DNA of 64,000 nucleotides from positions 1-64,000 of the forward strand of contig NZ_JACJOD010000014.1 of NCBI RefSeq assembly GCF_014695385.1, written 5' to 3'. The notes under the pieces were generated by a model that worked only from the letters and a program-made list of their open reading frames with translations, had not been told where the DNA came from and did no database searches. This document shows, in pieces, positions 54,627 to 63,767 of the stretch (its first letter is position 1; each line of letters starts with the position of its first letter). The position numbers and the translations under genes are program-made. Source of the stretch: Trichocoleus sp. FACHB-46. GTDB lineage: Bacteria > Cyanobacteriota > Cyanobacteriia > FACHB-46.

Positions 54627-57044
54627 TCAGAATGCGGGTGGCGCAGGCTCAGAATCAGCAGGCGGTTCAGGTTCCGCAGGCGCTTCTTCTACGGGAGCTT
54701 CTTCCGCAGGCGCTTCTTCTACGGGAGCTTCTTCCGCAGGGGCCTCTTCCACGGGTGCATAGTCGCTGGGTGGCGCTTCTTCTGCTGCAGGTTCAGGTGC
54801 AGGTTCACTGGGAGCGGCATCTTCATAGCCGCCGGAGTCATAGCCGCCGCCAGAATCATAGCCACCACCGGAATCGTAGCTACTTTCAGAATCGTATCCA
54901 CCACCAGAGCTCTCGCTATTCGCAGCCCCAGTTTCAGGCGCAGTACTGCCTGAAAGCTCACGTTTAGGAGTGACGGGCTTAGCTTTGATGCTGCCTTTGC
55001 GCCCCTCAAAACTTGGTAGCTCAGGAAACTTCTGGACTGGCATGCCTTGCACAACTTTAGTCATGAATTCACGCCAAGTGTGAGCAGCCGTACCACTCGT
55101 CCCCCAAGTAGGGTCGTTGTTGTCGTTGCCCAACCACACCCCAGTCACAACCTGAGGAATATAGCCGATAAACCACAAGTCACGAGCTTCCTCAGAAGTG
55201 CCTGTTTTTCCAGCAACAGGCCGCCCTACCTGCGCTGGTCGACCTGTGCCAGACTGCACCACACCCTCTAGCATCCAAGTGAGGATGGAGGCAGTACCTT
55301 TATCAACCACTCGTTTGGGTTTAAAGTCGGCGCTGTAAAGAACTTGTCCCTGTCGATTGAGAATCCGAGTAATGCCGTGAGGTGTAACTGCATTCCCTTG
55401 AGCGGCTAATGTCCCATAAGCACTAGTCAGCTCTAGCAAGTTAACTTCCGACGCTCCTAAGGCTAGGGAATAAGTCGGCATTAACTTAGACCGAATGCCC
55501 ATGTCTTTCGCCATCTTGACCACCGGATCGAACCCGACATCAATCAAGACTTTGACCGCAACCACATTGACAGAATAGGTTAAGGCGTCTCGCATCGAGA
55601 CCCATCCCCGATAGGTCTTACCGTAGTTCTGCGGCTTGTAACCATCAACCGTGTACTGAGCATCTAGATACCCATCGGTAGGCGAGAACCCAGCCGCGAT
55701 CGCGCTCGTGTAAACCAAGGTTTTGAAAGTAGAACCCGGTTGCCGTTGGGCTTGGGTCGCTCGGTTAAATTGGCTCTTGCCATAACCATTACCTCCTACC
55801 AACGCCTTTACCTCACCGTTGCGGGGGTCGAGCGACACTAAAGCGGCTTGGCTAAAACCTTCCGCCGAGCCATCTAGCTCTACGGCATCTTTAATTGCTT
55901 TTTCTGCTGTCTTTTGCCACTGACGATTTAAGGTGGTTTCAACCGTTAAGCCACCCAGTTCCAACGCTTCGGGAGAAACATACTTGGGTAGCTCCTGCTG
56001 GATGTAAGAAGTAAAATAGGGCGCTTCAATCACCAAGCGCTTTGGAGTGCTGGGTTTGAGTTGCAGAGGAGTCGCGATCGCCGTTTCCATCTCAGCCTTG
56101 CTGATGTATCCAGTATCAAACATCCGCTGCAACACAACGTTGCGCCGCTTGACAGCAGAGTCAGGATTGACCAAAGGTGAGTAAACACTAGGAGCAGGAG
56201 GCAACCCAGCAATCATTGCGGTTTCTGGCAAAGTCAGCTTGTCCACTGGCTTACTGAAGTAAACCCAAGCCGCATCAGCGACACCATAAGCCCCAGAACC
56301 CAAATAAACCAAATTCAAGTAGCGCTCTAGAATTTGCTCTTTCGGCATCTGCCGCTCTAGCTCTCGAGCTAGCATGGCTTCTTTCAATTTGCGCGTAATG
56401 CTACGCTCTTGGTTCAAAAATACAATGCGGGCTACCTGTTGCGTGATCGTGCTGCCGCCTTGCACCAAATCCCCTGAGACAACATTGGAGAGGGCTGCAC
56501 GGACAATCCCTTGGTAATCTACGCCCTTGTGCTTATAGAAACGACGATCTTCCGCTGCAATAAAAGCTTCGACTGTGTTTTTGGGAAATTGACGGATGGT
56601 CAATTTTTCTCTTGTAGCAGGCCCCGACTGCTGTAGGATAGTTCCGTCAGCGGCTTTAATCGTGAGGGTGCCGTCTCGGACAAAGGTAAAGATACTTCCG
56701 GTATCCGGTAAAGTGCTCTCCAGAGACCACCAACCAATTCCCAAGGCACAGATACCACTAGTCAAACCAAGCCCCAACCAAAATAAGCGATTCTGGTGAA
56801 GCGGTTTTGGGCCTCGGAATGGTCGCAGAATGGGAGCGAGTCGTGATCTTTCAACGCGAGCAACGGCTTGAGTCGATAATTGCTTAACGTTCGACTTTAA
56901 CCGCTTCCCTGGTGGTTTGGGCACTTTCTTGCGCCGCTTTTTAGGTTGCGATTGATCATTAGAGGCGATTGGTCCAGGTTCTGCTGACTCAGCATTATTG
57001 AACTTGGCCGAAAAACCCCTGAGCCTTGAGATAAACTTTGCCAC
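54627..57044 (-). CDS. Class A penicillin-binding protein (PBP1A type) with low-complexity tail
   Basis: Bifunctional peptidoglycan synthase of 805 aa, anchored by one membrane segment (about 87-107). The transglycosylase domain has catalytic Glu165 (EDRRFYKHKG) and QGGSTITQQ (195-203). The transpeptidase has SxxK Ser438-Lys441, SVN 491-493 and KTG 613-615. The first 80 residues are basic and cytoplasmic. The last about 125 residues are low complexity: repeated GGYDSGG units, then repeated EAPAEEAPVEE units rich in Pro, Glu and Ala. That tail lies in the periplasm and is absent from most relatives. It is followed by no clear terminator. Confidence 0.94.
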   Translation of the reverse strand: MAKFISRLRGFSAKFNNAESAEPGPIASNDQSQPKKRRKKVPKPPGKRLKSNVKQLSTQAVARVERSRLAPILRPFRGPKPLHQNRLFWLGLGLTSGICALGIGWWSLESTLPDTGSIFTFVRDGTLTIKAADGTILQQSGPATREKLTIRQFPKNTVEAFIAAEDRRFYKHKGVDYQGIVRAALSNVVSGDLVQGGSTITQQVARIVFLNQERSITRKLKEAMLARELERQMPKEQILERYLNLVYLGSGAYGVADAAWVYFSKPVDKLTLPETAMIAGLPPAPSVYSPLVNPDSAVKRRNVVLQRMFDTGYISKAEMETAIATPLQLKPSTPKRLVIEAPYFTSYIQQELPKYVSPEALELGGLTVETTLNRQWQKTAEKAIKDAVELDGSAEGFSQAALVSLDPRNGEVKALVGGNGYGKSQFNRATQAQRQPGSTFKTLVYTSAIAAGFSPTDGYLDAQYTVDGYKPQNYGKTYRGWVSMRDALTYSVNVVAVKVLIDVGFDPVVKMAKDMGIRSKLMPTYSLALGASEVNLLELTSAYGTLAAQGNAVTPHGITRILNRQGQVLYSADFKPKRVVDKGTASILTWMLEGVVQSGTGRPAQVGRPVAGKTGTSEEARDLWFIGYIPQVVTGVWLGNDNNDPTWGTSGTAAHTWREFMTKVVQGMPVQKFPELPSFEGRKGSIKAKPVTPKRELSGSTAPETGAANSESSGGGYDSESSYDSGGGYDSGGGYDSGGYEDAAPSEPAPEPAAEEAPPSDYAPVEEAPAEEAPVEEAPAEEAPVEEAPAEPEPPADSEPAPPAF
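54630..54910 (-). repeat. Low-complexity repeats in the penicillin-binding protein tail
   Basis: Short tandem repeats at the DNA level: 15- to 30-bp units encoding EEAPVEEAPA (about 54670-54760) and 12- to 15-bp units encoding GGYDS (about 54825-54910). Their repeated form explains several spurious ORFs in other frames. Confidence 0.8.
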
Positions 57045-57209
57045 TGTAGCTCCTCACTCGCCACCACACACCAAGCCGCTCTTCGCTCTTAATTTTAGGG
57101 CTTGGTATCCCAATATGCACCCCAATGATCGAAATCGTCCTATCGTAACCTCAGTCTAAAAGTCAAGTGTTCATAACCTTTTTGGGCAAAAAAATTAGCT
57201 AAAATAGGC

Positions 57210-58301
57210 TTAAACACCCGCATGGCCTAGCGCTAGAGCCGCGACTAGCATGCCCAACACTAAAAACGGTTGGGCGCTCGCTTGGTACTTCACGTCATTC
57301 TTGAGAGGATCACGCAGGAAGTACATATCCTGGAAGGTGATTTGGGGAATTACGAGCAGTAACAAAATGACTGCATACAAATTCTGGTGAATACTGACCA
57401 GATAAGCCGCGACCCCGGTTTGAAACACATCAATCATCAGGACGCAGATCCAAGCAGCAGTGGTGACACCAAACATGACTGGTAGCGACTTTAATCCCAG
57501 CTGGCGATCGCCCTCCACACTCTTAAAGTCATTCACGATCGCAATGCCCAAGCCCGCAAAGCTATAGAACAACGTTAAAACCACAATTGTGGGATTGAGA
57601 TCCCCAAACAGCGCATGTCCTGCCCACCAAGGCAAAGCAATATAGCTAGCTCCAAGCGCGTAGTTACCCAACCAGCCATTCTGTTTCAGCTTCAGTGGTG
57701 GAGCTGAGTAGATATAAGACACCAACGAACCCCCTGCCGCCAAAGCCGTCAGCGTGGGAAATGTATGCCCTGCCCACTGATCTAGGGCGTAGGCAATACC
57801 AATACCACCCAGCAGCAAGGCCCAAATTTGGACCTTGACTTGAGGTAGAGAAATGGCTCCCGAAGGAATGGGGCGGTAGGGTTCGTTGATCGCATCTAGA
57901 TCTCGATCATAAAAATCGTTGATGGTTTGGGTGTAGCCCGTCAGCATGGGTCCCGACATCAACATACAAGCGGCTGAGATCAAGACATTCTCTAGACTCC
58001 AACTGAAGCGTCCGCCAGAAGCTGCACCACAAACGACTCCCCAGATTAGAGGAATCCAGGTAATCGGCTTCATCAGTTGCAGGCGAATCTTCCAAATCGA
58101 GGTTTCTCCTGCTTCCGCTCCTTTCATACCTAGGAGTTGCCGAGCTTTGGCACTCCGATTAGCAGCCTCTGGAGCAGTTGTGCTCAGAGGTGCAGCGGTA
58201 TTGGCTTGCACCTCTAGATCTGCGGCAGTATTTTGGCCTTGTGCCACCTCAACTGCTGGAGAAACGTTGGAGTCTGGAGTTAAGGGAGTCGGGTCAGACA
58301 T
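57210..58301 (-). CDS. chlG: Chlorophyll a synthase ChlG
   Basis: Integral membrane prenyltransferase of the UbiA family that attaches geranylgeranyl or phytyl to chlorophyllide, the last step of chlorophyll synthesis. The first Asp-rich motif NDFYDRDLDAINEPYRPIPS and the second around DFKSVEGDRQ, with about nine transmembrane segments, are diagnostic. From ATG 58301 (MSDPTPLTPDS) it has 363 aa; an in-frame ATG at 58334 would add 11 residues, but the inner start matches the usual ChlG beginning. The N-terminal 50 residues are Thr/Ala-rich and variable. It follows the ArsA-like ATPase gene on the same strand, 57 bp apart. Confidence 0.95.
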   Translation of the reverse strand: MSDPTPLTPDSNVSPAVEVAQGQNTAADLEVQANTAAPLSTTAPEAANRSAKARQLLGMKGAEAGETSIWKIRLQLMKPITWIPLIWGVVCGAASGGRFSWSLENVLISAACMLMSGPMLTGYTQTINDFYDRDLDAINEPYRPIPSGAISLPQVKVQIWALLLGGIGIAYALDQWAGHTFPTLTALAAGGSLVSYIYSAPPLKLKQNGWLGNYALGASYIALPWWAGHALFGDLNPTIVVLTLFYSFAGLGIAIVNDFKSVEGDRQLGLKSLPVMFGVTTAAWICVLMIDVFQTGVAAYLVSIHQNLYAVILLLLVIPQITFQDMYFLRDPLKNDVKYQASAQPFLVLGMLVAALALGHAGV

Positions 58302-58358
58302 AGGGTTTCTAGATTCCATGCCTAGTCCAGGCAATTAGTGCTCAACAGATCTTATAGA

Positions 58359-59471
58359 TTAAAACGAGATGATTAAGTAACCATCTTGGAATTTGGCACC
58401 TGTCACGGGTTTACCGCTTAATTCCGGTGGCAAGGAAATGTTACGCCGTTGGTCCCCTGCTTCAATCGTAATTTCAGGGCCATTTTGAGACAGCTTAACT
58501 TGCTTTTTGTCAAAGCCTGGGAGGAACAGAGCGACTTTGCGCTCAGCCACATTGACTGCGATCGCTCTAGGCGCTTGATCGGCTTGGCTGAAGTCAGGCA
58601 ACGCATCGACTAAAGGTTGCCAATCATCTCCTGTTCGCACCGGAAAAGCATTAATTTTGAGCGGATCAAACTCAGTGGTGACAGTTTGAGCCACAGCCTG
58701 ACTCACCATTGCTTGGTTCAAAATCACCCCGCCTACGGTGAGACCAATCTGCTGAGCACTGCCCCACAGATAACGAGCCGTTGCGATCGCTGCTGGGTCG
58801 GCGGTGGTAACTAGGTAGGCTGCCACACGATGAGGATTGGTAACAGCGGCTCTCCCGTCGTCTAATATATTGCTCACCTGATTCGTCGGCTGAGCCCAAT
58901 TATCCGGTGACCAACTGACGTTTAGCACAGTGCCAACTAAAGGCTGAATAAAGGGAGATTCTAAAATAGTTCTGCCTAGATCAGAATCGGTAAACACCTT
59001 GCGAAAGCGGCGCACATACCAACTCAGCACTTCGGGCATACCCAGCATCCGCAGCGTACTTTGGTCGCCGGAACCGTCATAGACAATGACATCATACTGA
59101 CCGCTGGCATCGTACTCGCGCAAAGCATTGAGGGCCAAAGCACTATCCATACCGGGTAGCACCCCCAACTCTTGACCAAACACAGCCTTTAAGATTGGAG
59201 TCCGTAAATACTGGGCTTCCAGTTTCTTCACTTCTTCCCAACTGCGTTCTAGCAAAGCAGCGCTTTGCAATTGCACAGCCTGCAAGTTAGAGGCAATTTC
59301 CTGAGGGTCAGCCGTCAAAGCATTTCCCAACAACACACCCAAGTTTGGGTCTGGCGCTTGACCGACGAGCAGGACTCGCTTACCTTCACTGGCATAGCGT
59401 TTAGCAGTGGCGATCGCAACCGTTGTCCGACCTGTGCCACCTTTTCCTAAAAACGTCAAAATTAAGGACAT
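58359..59471 (-). CDS. ArsA/Get3-like ATPase with C-terminal HSP20-like domain
   Basis: A 370-aa member of the ArsA/Get3 P-loop ATPase group. The deviant Walker A is GKGGTGRT (9-16), with Arg where Get3 has a second Lys, but the signature Lys10 is kept. The switch region VIVYDGSGDQ lies near 130. From about residue 310 there is a short alpha-crystallin-like domain (RKVALFLPGFDKKQVKL, then SLPPELSG) as in the ArsA_HSP20 fusion. Eukaryotic Get3 delivers tail-anchored membrane proteins; the cyanobacterial role is not settled. It sits directly upstream of chlG, so a link with membrane or pigment-protein assembly is inferred. Confidence 0.85.
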   Translation of the reverse strand: MSLILTFLGKGGTGRTTVAIATAKRYASEGKRVLLVGQAPDPNLGVLLGNALTADPQEIASNLQAVQLQSAALLERSWEEVKKLEAQYLRTPILKAVFGQELGVLPGMDSALALNALREYDASGQYDVIVYDGSGDQSTLRMLGMPEVLSWYVRRFRKVFTDSDLGRTILESPFIQPLVGTVLNVSWSPDNWAQPTNQVSNILDDGRAAVTNPHRVAAYLVTTADPAAIATARYLWGSAQQIGLTVGGVILNQAMVSQAVAQTVTTEFDPLKINAFPVRTGDDWQPLVDALPDFSQADQAPRAIAVNVAERKVALFLPGFDKKQVKLSQNGPEITIEAGDQRRNISLPPELSGKPVTGAKFQDGYLIISF

Positions 59472-59628
59472 TAAAAGCTTCCTATAACAACAGCGCGCAA
59501 CTCATTTGCTGCCTAGGACTTCTATGCTAAATGGCTGCACTGAAGGCTGTCCTCAGCTTAGCGGTAGGTTCAGCGTCAACCACTGTAAGAACGGAGCGCT
59601 TCAAGACTGGCTCACTTCAGCAACCGTC

Positions 59629-59823
59629 CTATTGGCTTACTTCTATTTCATCCTCAAAAAACCAAGTCGCAAATTTATCATCAAACTCTACGAGCACGCC
59701 CACACTGCTGCTATCCACCATCCTGAAATCACGAATGGTGCCAATTTGGCCCAATTTACTAATAACAGCAGGCGGAACGCGATCTCTCAAACGGCGAAGT
59801 TGTACTTTTTGACCGACTTTCAT
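59629..59823 (-). CDS. DUF2862 small protein
   Basis: A 64-aa protein with the DUF2862 pattern: MKVGQKVQLRRLRDR at the start, a central GQIGTIRDFR strand, and GVLVEFDDKFATWFF near the end, probably an SH3-like small beta barrel. Function unknown. It is separated from the ArsA-like gene by about 160 bp on the same strand and is divergent from hisF. Confidence 0.75.
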   Translation of the reverse strand: MKVGQKVQLRRLRDRVPPAVISKLGQIGTIRDFRMVDSSSVGVLVEFDDKFATWFFEDEIEVSQ

Positions 59824-60030
59824 GGTTGAACTTAGTTGAACTCAATTGTTACAAACCATTTCACAGTCTATCAGCGTCTTGCTATTGCAACAGCATCCCT
59901 AGCGGCAAGAAATTTGGTTCCATCAAAAACCCTGGCCTCTGCTCCTGCGGTAAAGTCAAATGGGCTGGTAGAGGTTGCACAATCAACCGCCATTGCTGGC
60001 ACCATATTGATACTGTGCAAGGAAACTGCG

Positions 60031-60801
60031 ATGTTAGCGAAGCGGATTTTGCCCTGCTTGGATGTAAAAGCAGGACGAGTAGTAAAAGGAGTCAATTTCG
60101 TAGATCTGCGTGACGCTGGCGATCCGGTGGAGTTGGCGCAAGCCTATAACGCAGCTGGGGCTGATGAGCTGGTCTTTTTGGATATTACAGCAACCCACGA
60201 AGACCGAGGCATCATTTTTGATGTCGTTCACCGTACCGCCGAACAAGTGTTCATTCCTTTGACGGTGGGTGGAGGCATCCAAAACTTAGAGACAATTAAG
60301 AATTTGTTAAGAGCGGGAGCTGACAAAATCAGTTTAAATTCTGCGGCGGTACGCGACCCAGATTTAATCAATCGAGCCAGCGATCGCTTTGGTAGACAGT
60401 GCATTGTCATTGCCATTGACGCTCGGCGGCGACCAGATCCCAGCAACCCCGGTTGGGATGTGTTTGTACGGGGTGGGCGAGAAAATACAGGACTCGATGC
60501 GATCGCCTGGGCCAAAGAAGTCGAGCAACGAGGAGCGGGTGAATTGCTGATTACCAGTATGGACGCGGATGGCACCCAAGCAGGCTACGACGTAGAGCTG
60601 ACCCGCACCATTGCTGAGCAAGTGCAGATCCCAGTCATCGCCTCTGGCGGTGCCGGAAACTGTGAGCATATCCATACGGTTCTAACTGAAGGTAAGGCCG
60701 AAGCAGCCCTGCTGGCATCTCTGCTGCACTACGGTCAGTTAACGGTGAGCCAGATTAAGCATCACCTTGCTGATCATCAGGTGCCCGTAAGGTTGCTGTA
60801 A
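60031..60801 (+). CDS. hisF: Imidazole glycerol phosphate synthase, cyclase subunit HisF
   Basis: The cyclase half of IGP synthase in histidine synthesis, working with the glutaminase HisH. The 256-aa TIM barrel has catalytic Asp11 ([15 protein letters not shown]) and the second catalytic Asp in [12 protein letters not shown], plus phosphate loops VGGGIQ and ASGGAGN. I start it at ATG 60031, where AAGGAAA lies eight bases upstream and the family begins; a longer in-frame extension to 59836 is not family-like. hisH is not adjacent. Confidence 0.96.
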   Translation: MLAKRILPCLDVKAGRVVKGVNFVDLRDAGDPVELAQAYNAAGADELVFLDITATHEDRGIIFDVVHRTAEQVFIPLTVGGGIQNLETIKNLLRAGADKISLNSAAVRDPDLINRASDRFGRQCIVIAIDARRRPDPSNPGWDVFVRGGRENTGLDAIAWAKEVEQRGAGELLITSMDADGTQAGYDVELTRTIAEQVQIPVIASGGAGNCEHIHTVLTEGKAEAALLASLLHYGQLTVSQIKHHLADHQVPVRLL

Positions 60802-60961
60802 CTTTGGCTAGTTTTACTCTCAGCCTCTCCTGATAAAAAACTGATAACAAAGGCAATTCACTGAAATCACAGACAGCGGTCTAGATCCCGGACGGAGCTT
60901 ACCGGTTAGGCTATCTTAATTTCTGTTACAATCCGTAAAGATTGCCTTTCGTAAACAACCA

Positions 60962-61309
60962 ATGTTTACTCCTTTGATCGTTCTCGCTATTTTGATGGTC
61001 GTTATTGCCCTCGTGACCTGGGCCTTGCGCCTGATGCAAGAAGCCATTGAGCATCAAGAATTTTCTTTGATGCTGGCAGGGTGCTTAGTTGCGACAGCCG
61101 CCGCTGCAATCATGGGAGTTTATCTGATGATGGGCGACTACATGGGTTACGTGAGCCAGCTCGCCCAGCGTCCTTATGTAACCTACACTTTTTCCGAACT
61201 GCCGATTTGGGAAATTCAAGCCGAAGAAGTAGCCCAAATCAGCCTACCGCTGCATCGAGAAACCTTACAGAAGCGTGCTCCTCAAACCTTCGCTACTGTA
61301 AATCCCTAA
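60962..61309 (+). CDS. Small two-pass membrane protein of unknown function
   Basis: A 115-aa protein with two hydrophobic segments (about 3-24 and 37-60) joined by an amphipathic loop, and a soluble C-terminal half. Family not recognised. It is preceded by its own spacer after hisF and is followed by about 500 bp of non-coding DNA. Confidence 0.6.
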   Translation: MFTPLIVLAILMVVIALVTWALRLMQEAIEHQEFSLMLAGCLVATAAAAIMGVYLMMGDYMGYVSQLAQRPYVTYTFSELPIWEIQAEEVAQISLPLHRETLQKRAPQTFATVNP

Positions 61310-61805
61310 CAACAAGAATATTGGTGTCTCGTTCTTTCGACAGAAAATTCATAAAATGCTTGGGGTTGCTAGGTCTAACGCAGCTCTGAGCAATTCTGAG
61401 ATAGCAGGTGAAAGCTTAAAACTCGATAAGATTCGAAACTTAAAGTCAAAATTATACAAATTTCCTGGGCTAGGAAAGCAGTTAAACTTTACTAGAAATT
61501 TCTCTGCATCAGGTTAGAAATACGGAACTAGAGGCCACACTAGAAGGGCTTAGCTTAGTGCTTCACCTCTTCACTTCTAGACTTAGCATTAGACATAGCA
61601 TCTGGTTCGATCTAGGGTCCAATCTATCCAACCTTTGACCTGCTGTGAGGCTAATTTAAACAACTAAAGTTAAGTTGATAGTCCAATAATATTGGCATTT
61701 ATCATTTACAACTTTGTTTGTAGTCTCACCAGTGTCTTTGGGAACTTTGAATAAAGTGGATGAGTTGCTCACCCAGATCTTCCGCAGAAATCTATTAACA
61801 CCCGT
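61310..61805. other. 496-bp intergenic region
   Basis: No ORF, RNA gene or clear repeat recognised. It should carry the promoter of the REC-GAF gene at 61806. Confidence 0.5.
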
Positions 61806-62777
61806 ATGGACAACGCCATCCCAGAACTTGCGATTCCCGAACTTGATAATATTAGTCGTCAGTTAATGAGCCTAGAAAAACCTCAAAAGCCCAAAATGCT
61901 CGTAGTAGATGATGAACCAGATAATCTGGATTTGCTCTACCGTACCTTTCGGCGTGATTTTCAAGTCCTACGAGCTGAGAGCGGCGTCATGGCGTTGGAC
62001 GTGCTCGCCACCGAAGGTGAAGTAGCGGTGATTATTTCAGATCAACGCATGCCAGAAATGAAGGGAACGGAGTTTCTCAGTAAAACCGTCCCGCAATTTC
62101 CCAATACCATGCGGATCATCCTGACAGGTTTTACAGATGTTGAGGACCTAGTAGAGGCTATCAACTCTGGACAGGTATACAAGTACATCACTAAGCCCTG
62201 GGACCCTAACGAACTCAAGGCTGTAGTGCAACGAGCCGCAGAAACTTACGAACTGCTGAAGCAGCGGACTGAGGAGCTACGACGAGCCCAAGCCCAGACA
62301 AATCTACTCTCCGCCATTGTCCATGTTGCCCAAAGCTCCTCCAGCTTAGAGGATTGCTTAGAACCGATTGCGATCGCCTTTGGCAGAAACTTCCTGGCGT
62401 ATGGTTGTATTTTGCAATTGGTAGAAGGTAACGCTTTAGTGGCAGGTCAGGGCACTTACAGTACAGCCGACGGTCTAGAAAACTGGCTAGATCAAGATCC
62501 ACTAGCGAAAGCAGCGATCGCCAATCAGCAAATGCAAGTTGCGGTCAACATCCCCACAGATGATGCTTTGGCTAGTGTCGGCCACTATCAAACCTCTGGC
62601 GTGCAAGCGCATCTCATTGTCCCTATTACCTATCGTGGTGAAGTCTTGGCAGTACTCTCGCTGCAATGGAAAAAGCCTTGCAAGTTGCGGGAAGACGAGT
62701 TGACCTTGATTCACTTATCGGCTCAGCAAGTGGCACTGGCTTTAACCTGCACTCGCTACTATCGTCCCGTGGTCTAG
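61806..62777 (+). CDS. Response regulator with GAF domain
   Basis: A 323-aa cytoplasmic protein. The receiver domain (about 30-150) has acidic Asp35-Asp36, phosphoacceptor Asp79 (IISDQRMPEMKG) and Lys at the KPW motif (about 135), resembling RpfG-type receivers. A short coiled coil leads to a GAF domain (about 165-318). The HD-GYP or kinase output common in RpfG-like proteins is absent, so signalling must go through protein contacts. It is monocistronic; partner unknown. Confidence 0.9.
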   Translation: MDNAIPELAIPELDNISRQLMSLEKPQKPKMLVVDDEPDNLDLLYRTFRRDFQVLRAESGVMALDVLATEGEVAVIISDQRMPEMKGTEFLSKTVPQFPNTMRIILTGFTDVEDLVEAINSGQVYKYITKPWDPNELKAVVQRAAETYELLKQRTEELRRAQAQTNLLSAIVHVAQSSSSLEDCLEPIAIAFGRNFLAYGCILQLVEGNALVAGQGTYSTADGLENWLDQDPLAKAAIANQQMQVAVNIPTDDALASVGHYQTSGVQAHLIVPITYRGEVLAVLSLQWKKPCKLREDELTLIHLSAQQVALALTCTRYYRPVV

Positions 62778-62979
62778 GGTTTAATTTGGGCCAAAAATGC
62801 ATTTCCATAGTTTGGGTGATCGAGGGGTGGGTGCGATCGCGCTCACCAAACTTTCTAAAACCTCATAAATCATGGGTAAGCATCGGCATGTTTAGTTACC
62901 AAGCTTGTCTTTCATGCCAAGGTAGAGTAGTAGGCTAGTGTAACTGGCCTAATTTTGACGCGGTTTTATAAGTTTGGTA

Positions 62980-63762
62980 ATGACACCCGATTGCGATCGC
63001 AAAACTTCTTTAGTAGAAAACAGCCTTAGTTCTCAACAAACTGTAGAGCTACAAAATGCGGCTCAAGCCGCTCCGATTCAAGCTTTATTTGACCGGATTG
63101 CTCCCATCTATGATCAACTTAATGATTGGCTGAGCTTGGGGCAGCATCGAATTTGGAAACAAATGGCGGTCAAATGGAGCAATTGCCAACCAGGAGACAC
63201 TTGCTTAGATCTGTGCTGTGGCAGCGGTGATTTAGCCCAGCGGTTGGCTCGGCAAGTTGGCCCGACGGGTCGAGTGGTTGGCGCAGACTTTTCTAAAGCC
63301 CAGTTAGCGATCGCTCAGCAACGGCTAGAAGCTAGCTCTTGTCCTGCCATTATCGATTGGGTTGAGGCGGACGCATTAAATCTTCCCTTCTCAGATGCTC
63401 AATTCGATGCAGCGACAATGGGTTACGGGTTGCGCAACGTGACCGACATTCCCCGTAGCTTAAAAGAATTACATCGTGTCTTAAAACCAAAGGCCAAAGC
63501 AGCGATTCTCGACTTTCATCGTCCTGCTAATCAAGATTTTCAAGCGTTTCAAGCTTGGTATCTGAATACCATTGTGGTGCCCTTGGCAGAACAATTTGGC
63601 CTGCGCGAAGAATATGCTTACCTCAGTCCTAGTCTAGAAAAGTTCCCTATCGGCTCTGAGCAGATGTATCTAGCTCGTCAGGCTGGTTTCTCTGAAGCCA
63701 CACACTACCCAATCGCCGGGGGTACGATGGGAGTATTAGTTGTGACAAAAGGATCTGACTAA
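62980..63762 (+). CDS. menG: Demethylphylloquinone methyltransferase MenG (UbiE/MenG family)
   Basis: SAM-dependent C-methyltransferase that, in cyanobacteria, completes phylloquinone (photosystem I cofactor). SAM motif I is [10 protein letters not shown] and motif II VVGADFS. The family sequence [12 protein letters not shown] and the closing GGTMGVLVV are clear. I place the start at ATG 62980; the TTG two codons before (62974) is in frame but less likely. The DUF445 gene begins 5 bp after its stop codon. Confidence 0.93.
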   Translation: MTPDCDRKTSLVENSLSSQQTVELQNAAQAAPIQALFDRIAPIYDQLNDWLSLGQHRIWKQMAVKWSNCQPGDTCLDLCCGSGDLAQRLARQVGPTGRVVGADFSKAQLAIAQQRLEASSCPAIIDWVEADALNLPFSDAQFDAATMGYGLRNVTDIPRSLKELHRVLKPKAKAAILDFHRPANQDFQAFQAWYLNTIVVPLAEQFGLREEYAYLSPSLEKFPIGSEQMYLARQAGFSEATHYPIAGGTMGVLVVTKGSD

Positions 63763-63767
63763 GTACC

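Noticed and set aside
54568-54967. Ser/Ala/Gly- and Arg/His/Gln-rich plus-strand ORFs
   Set aside because: They are other-frame readings of the repeat-coding tail of the penicillin-binding protein.
59836-60030. 65-residue N-terminal extension of HisF
   Set aside because: HisF begins at ATG 60031 with a good ribosome-binding site and the canonical [11 protein letters not shown] opening.
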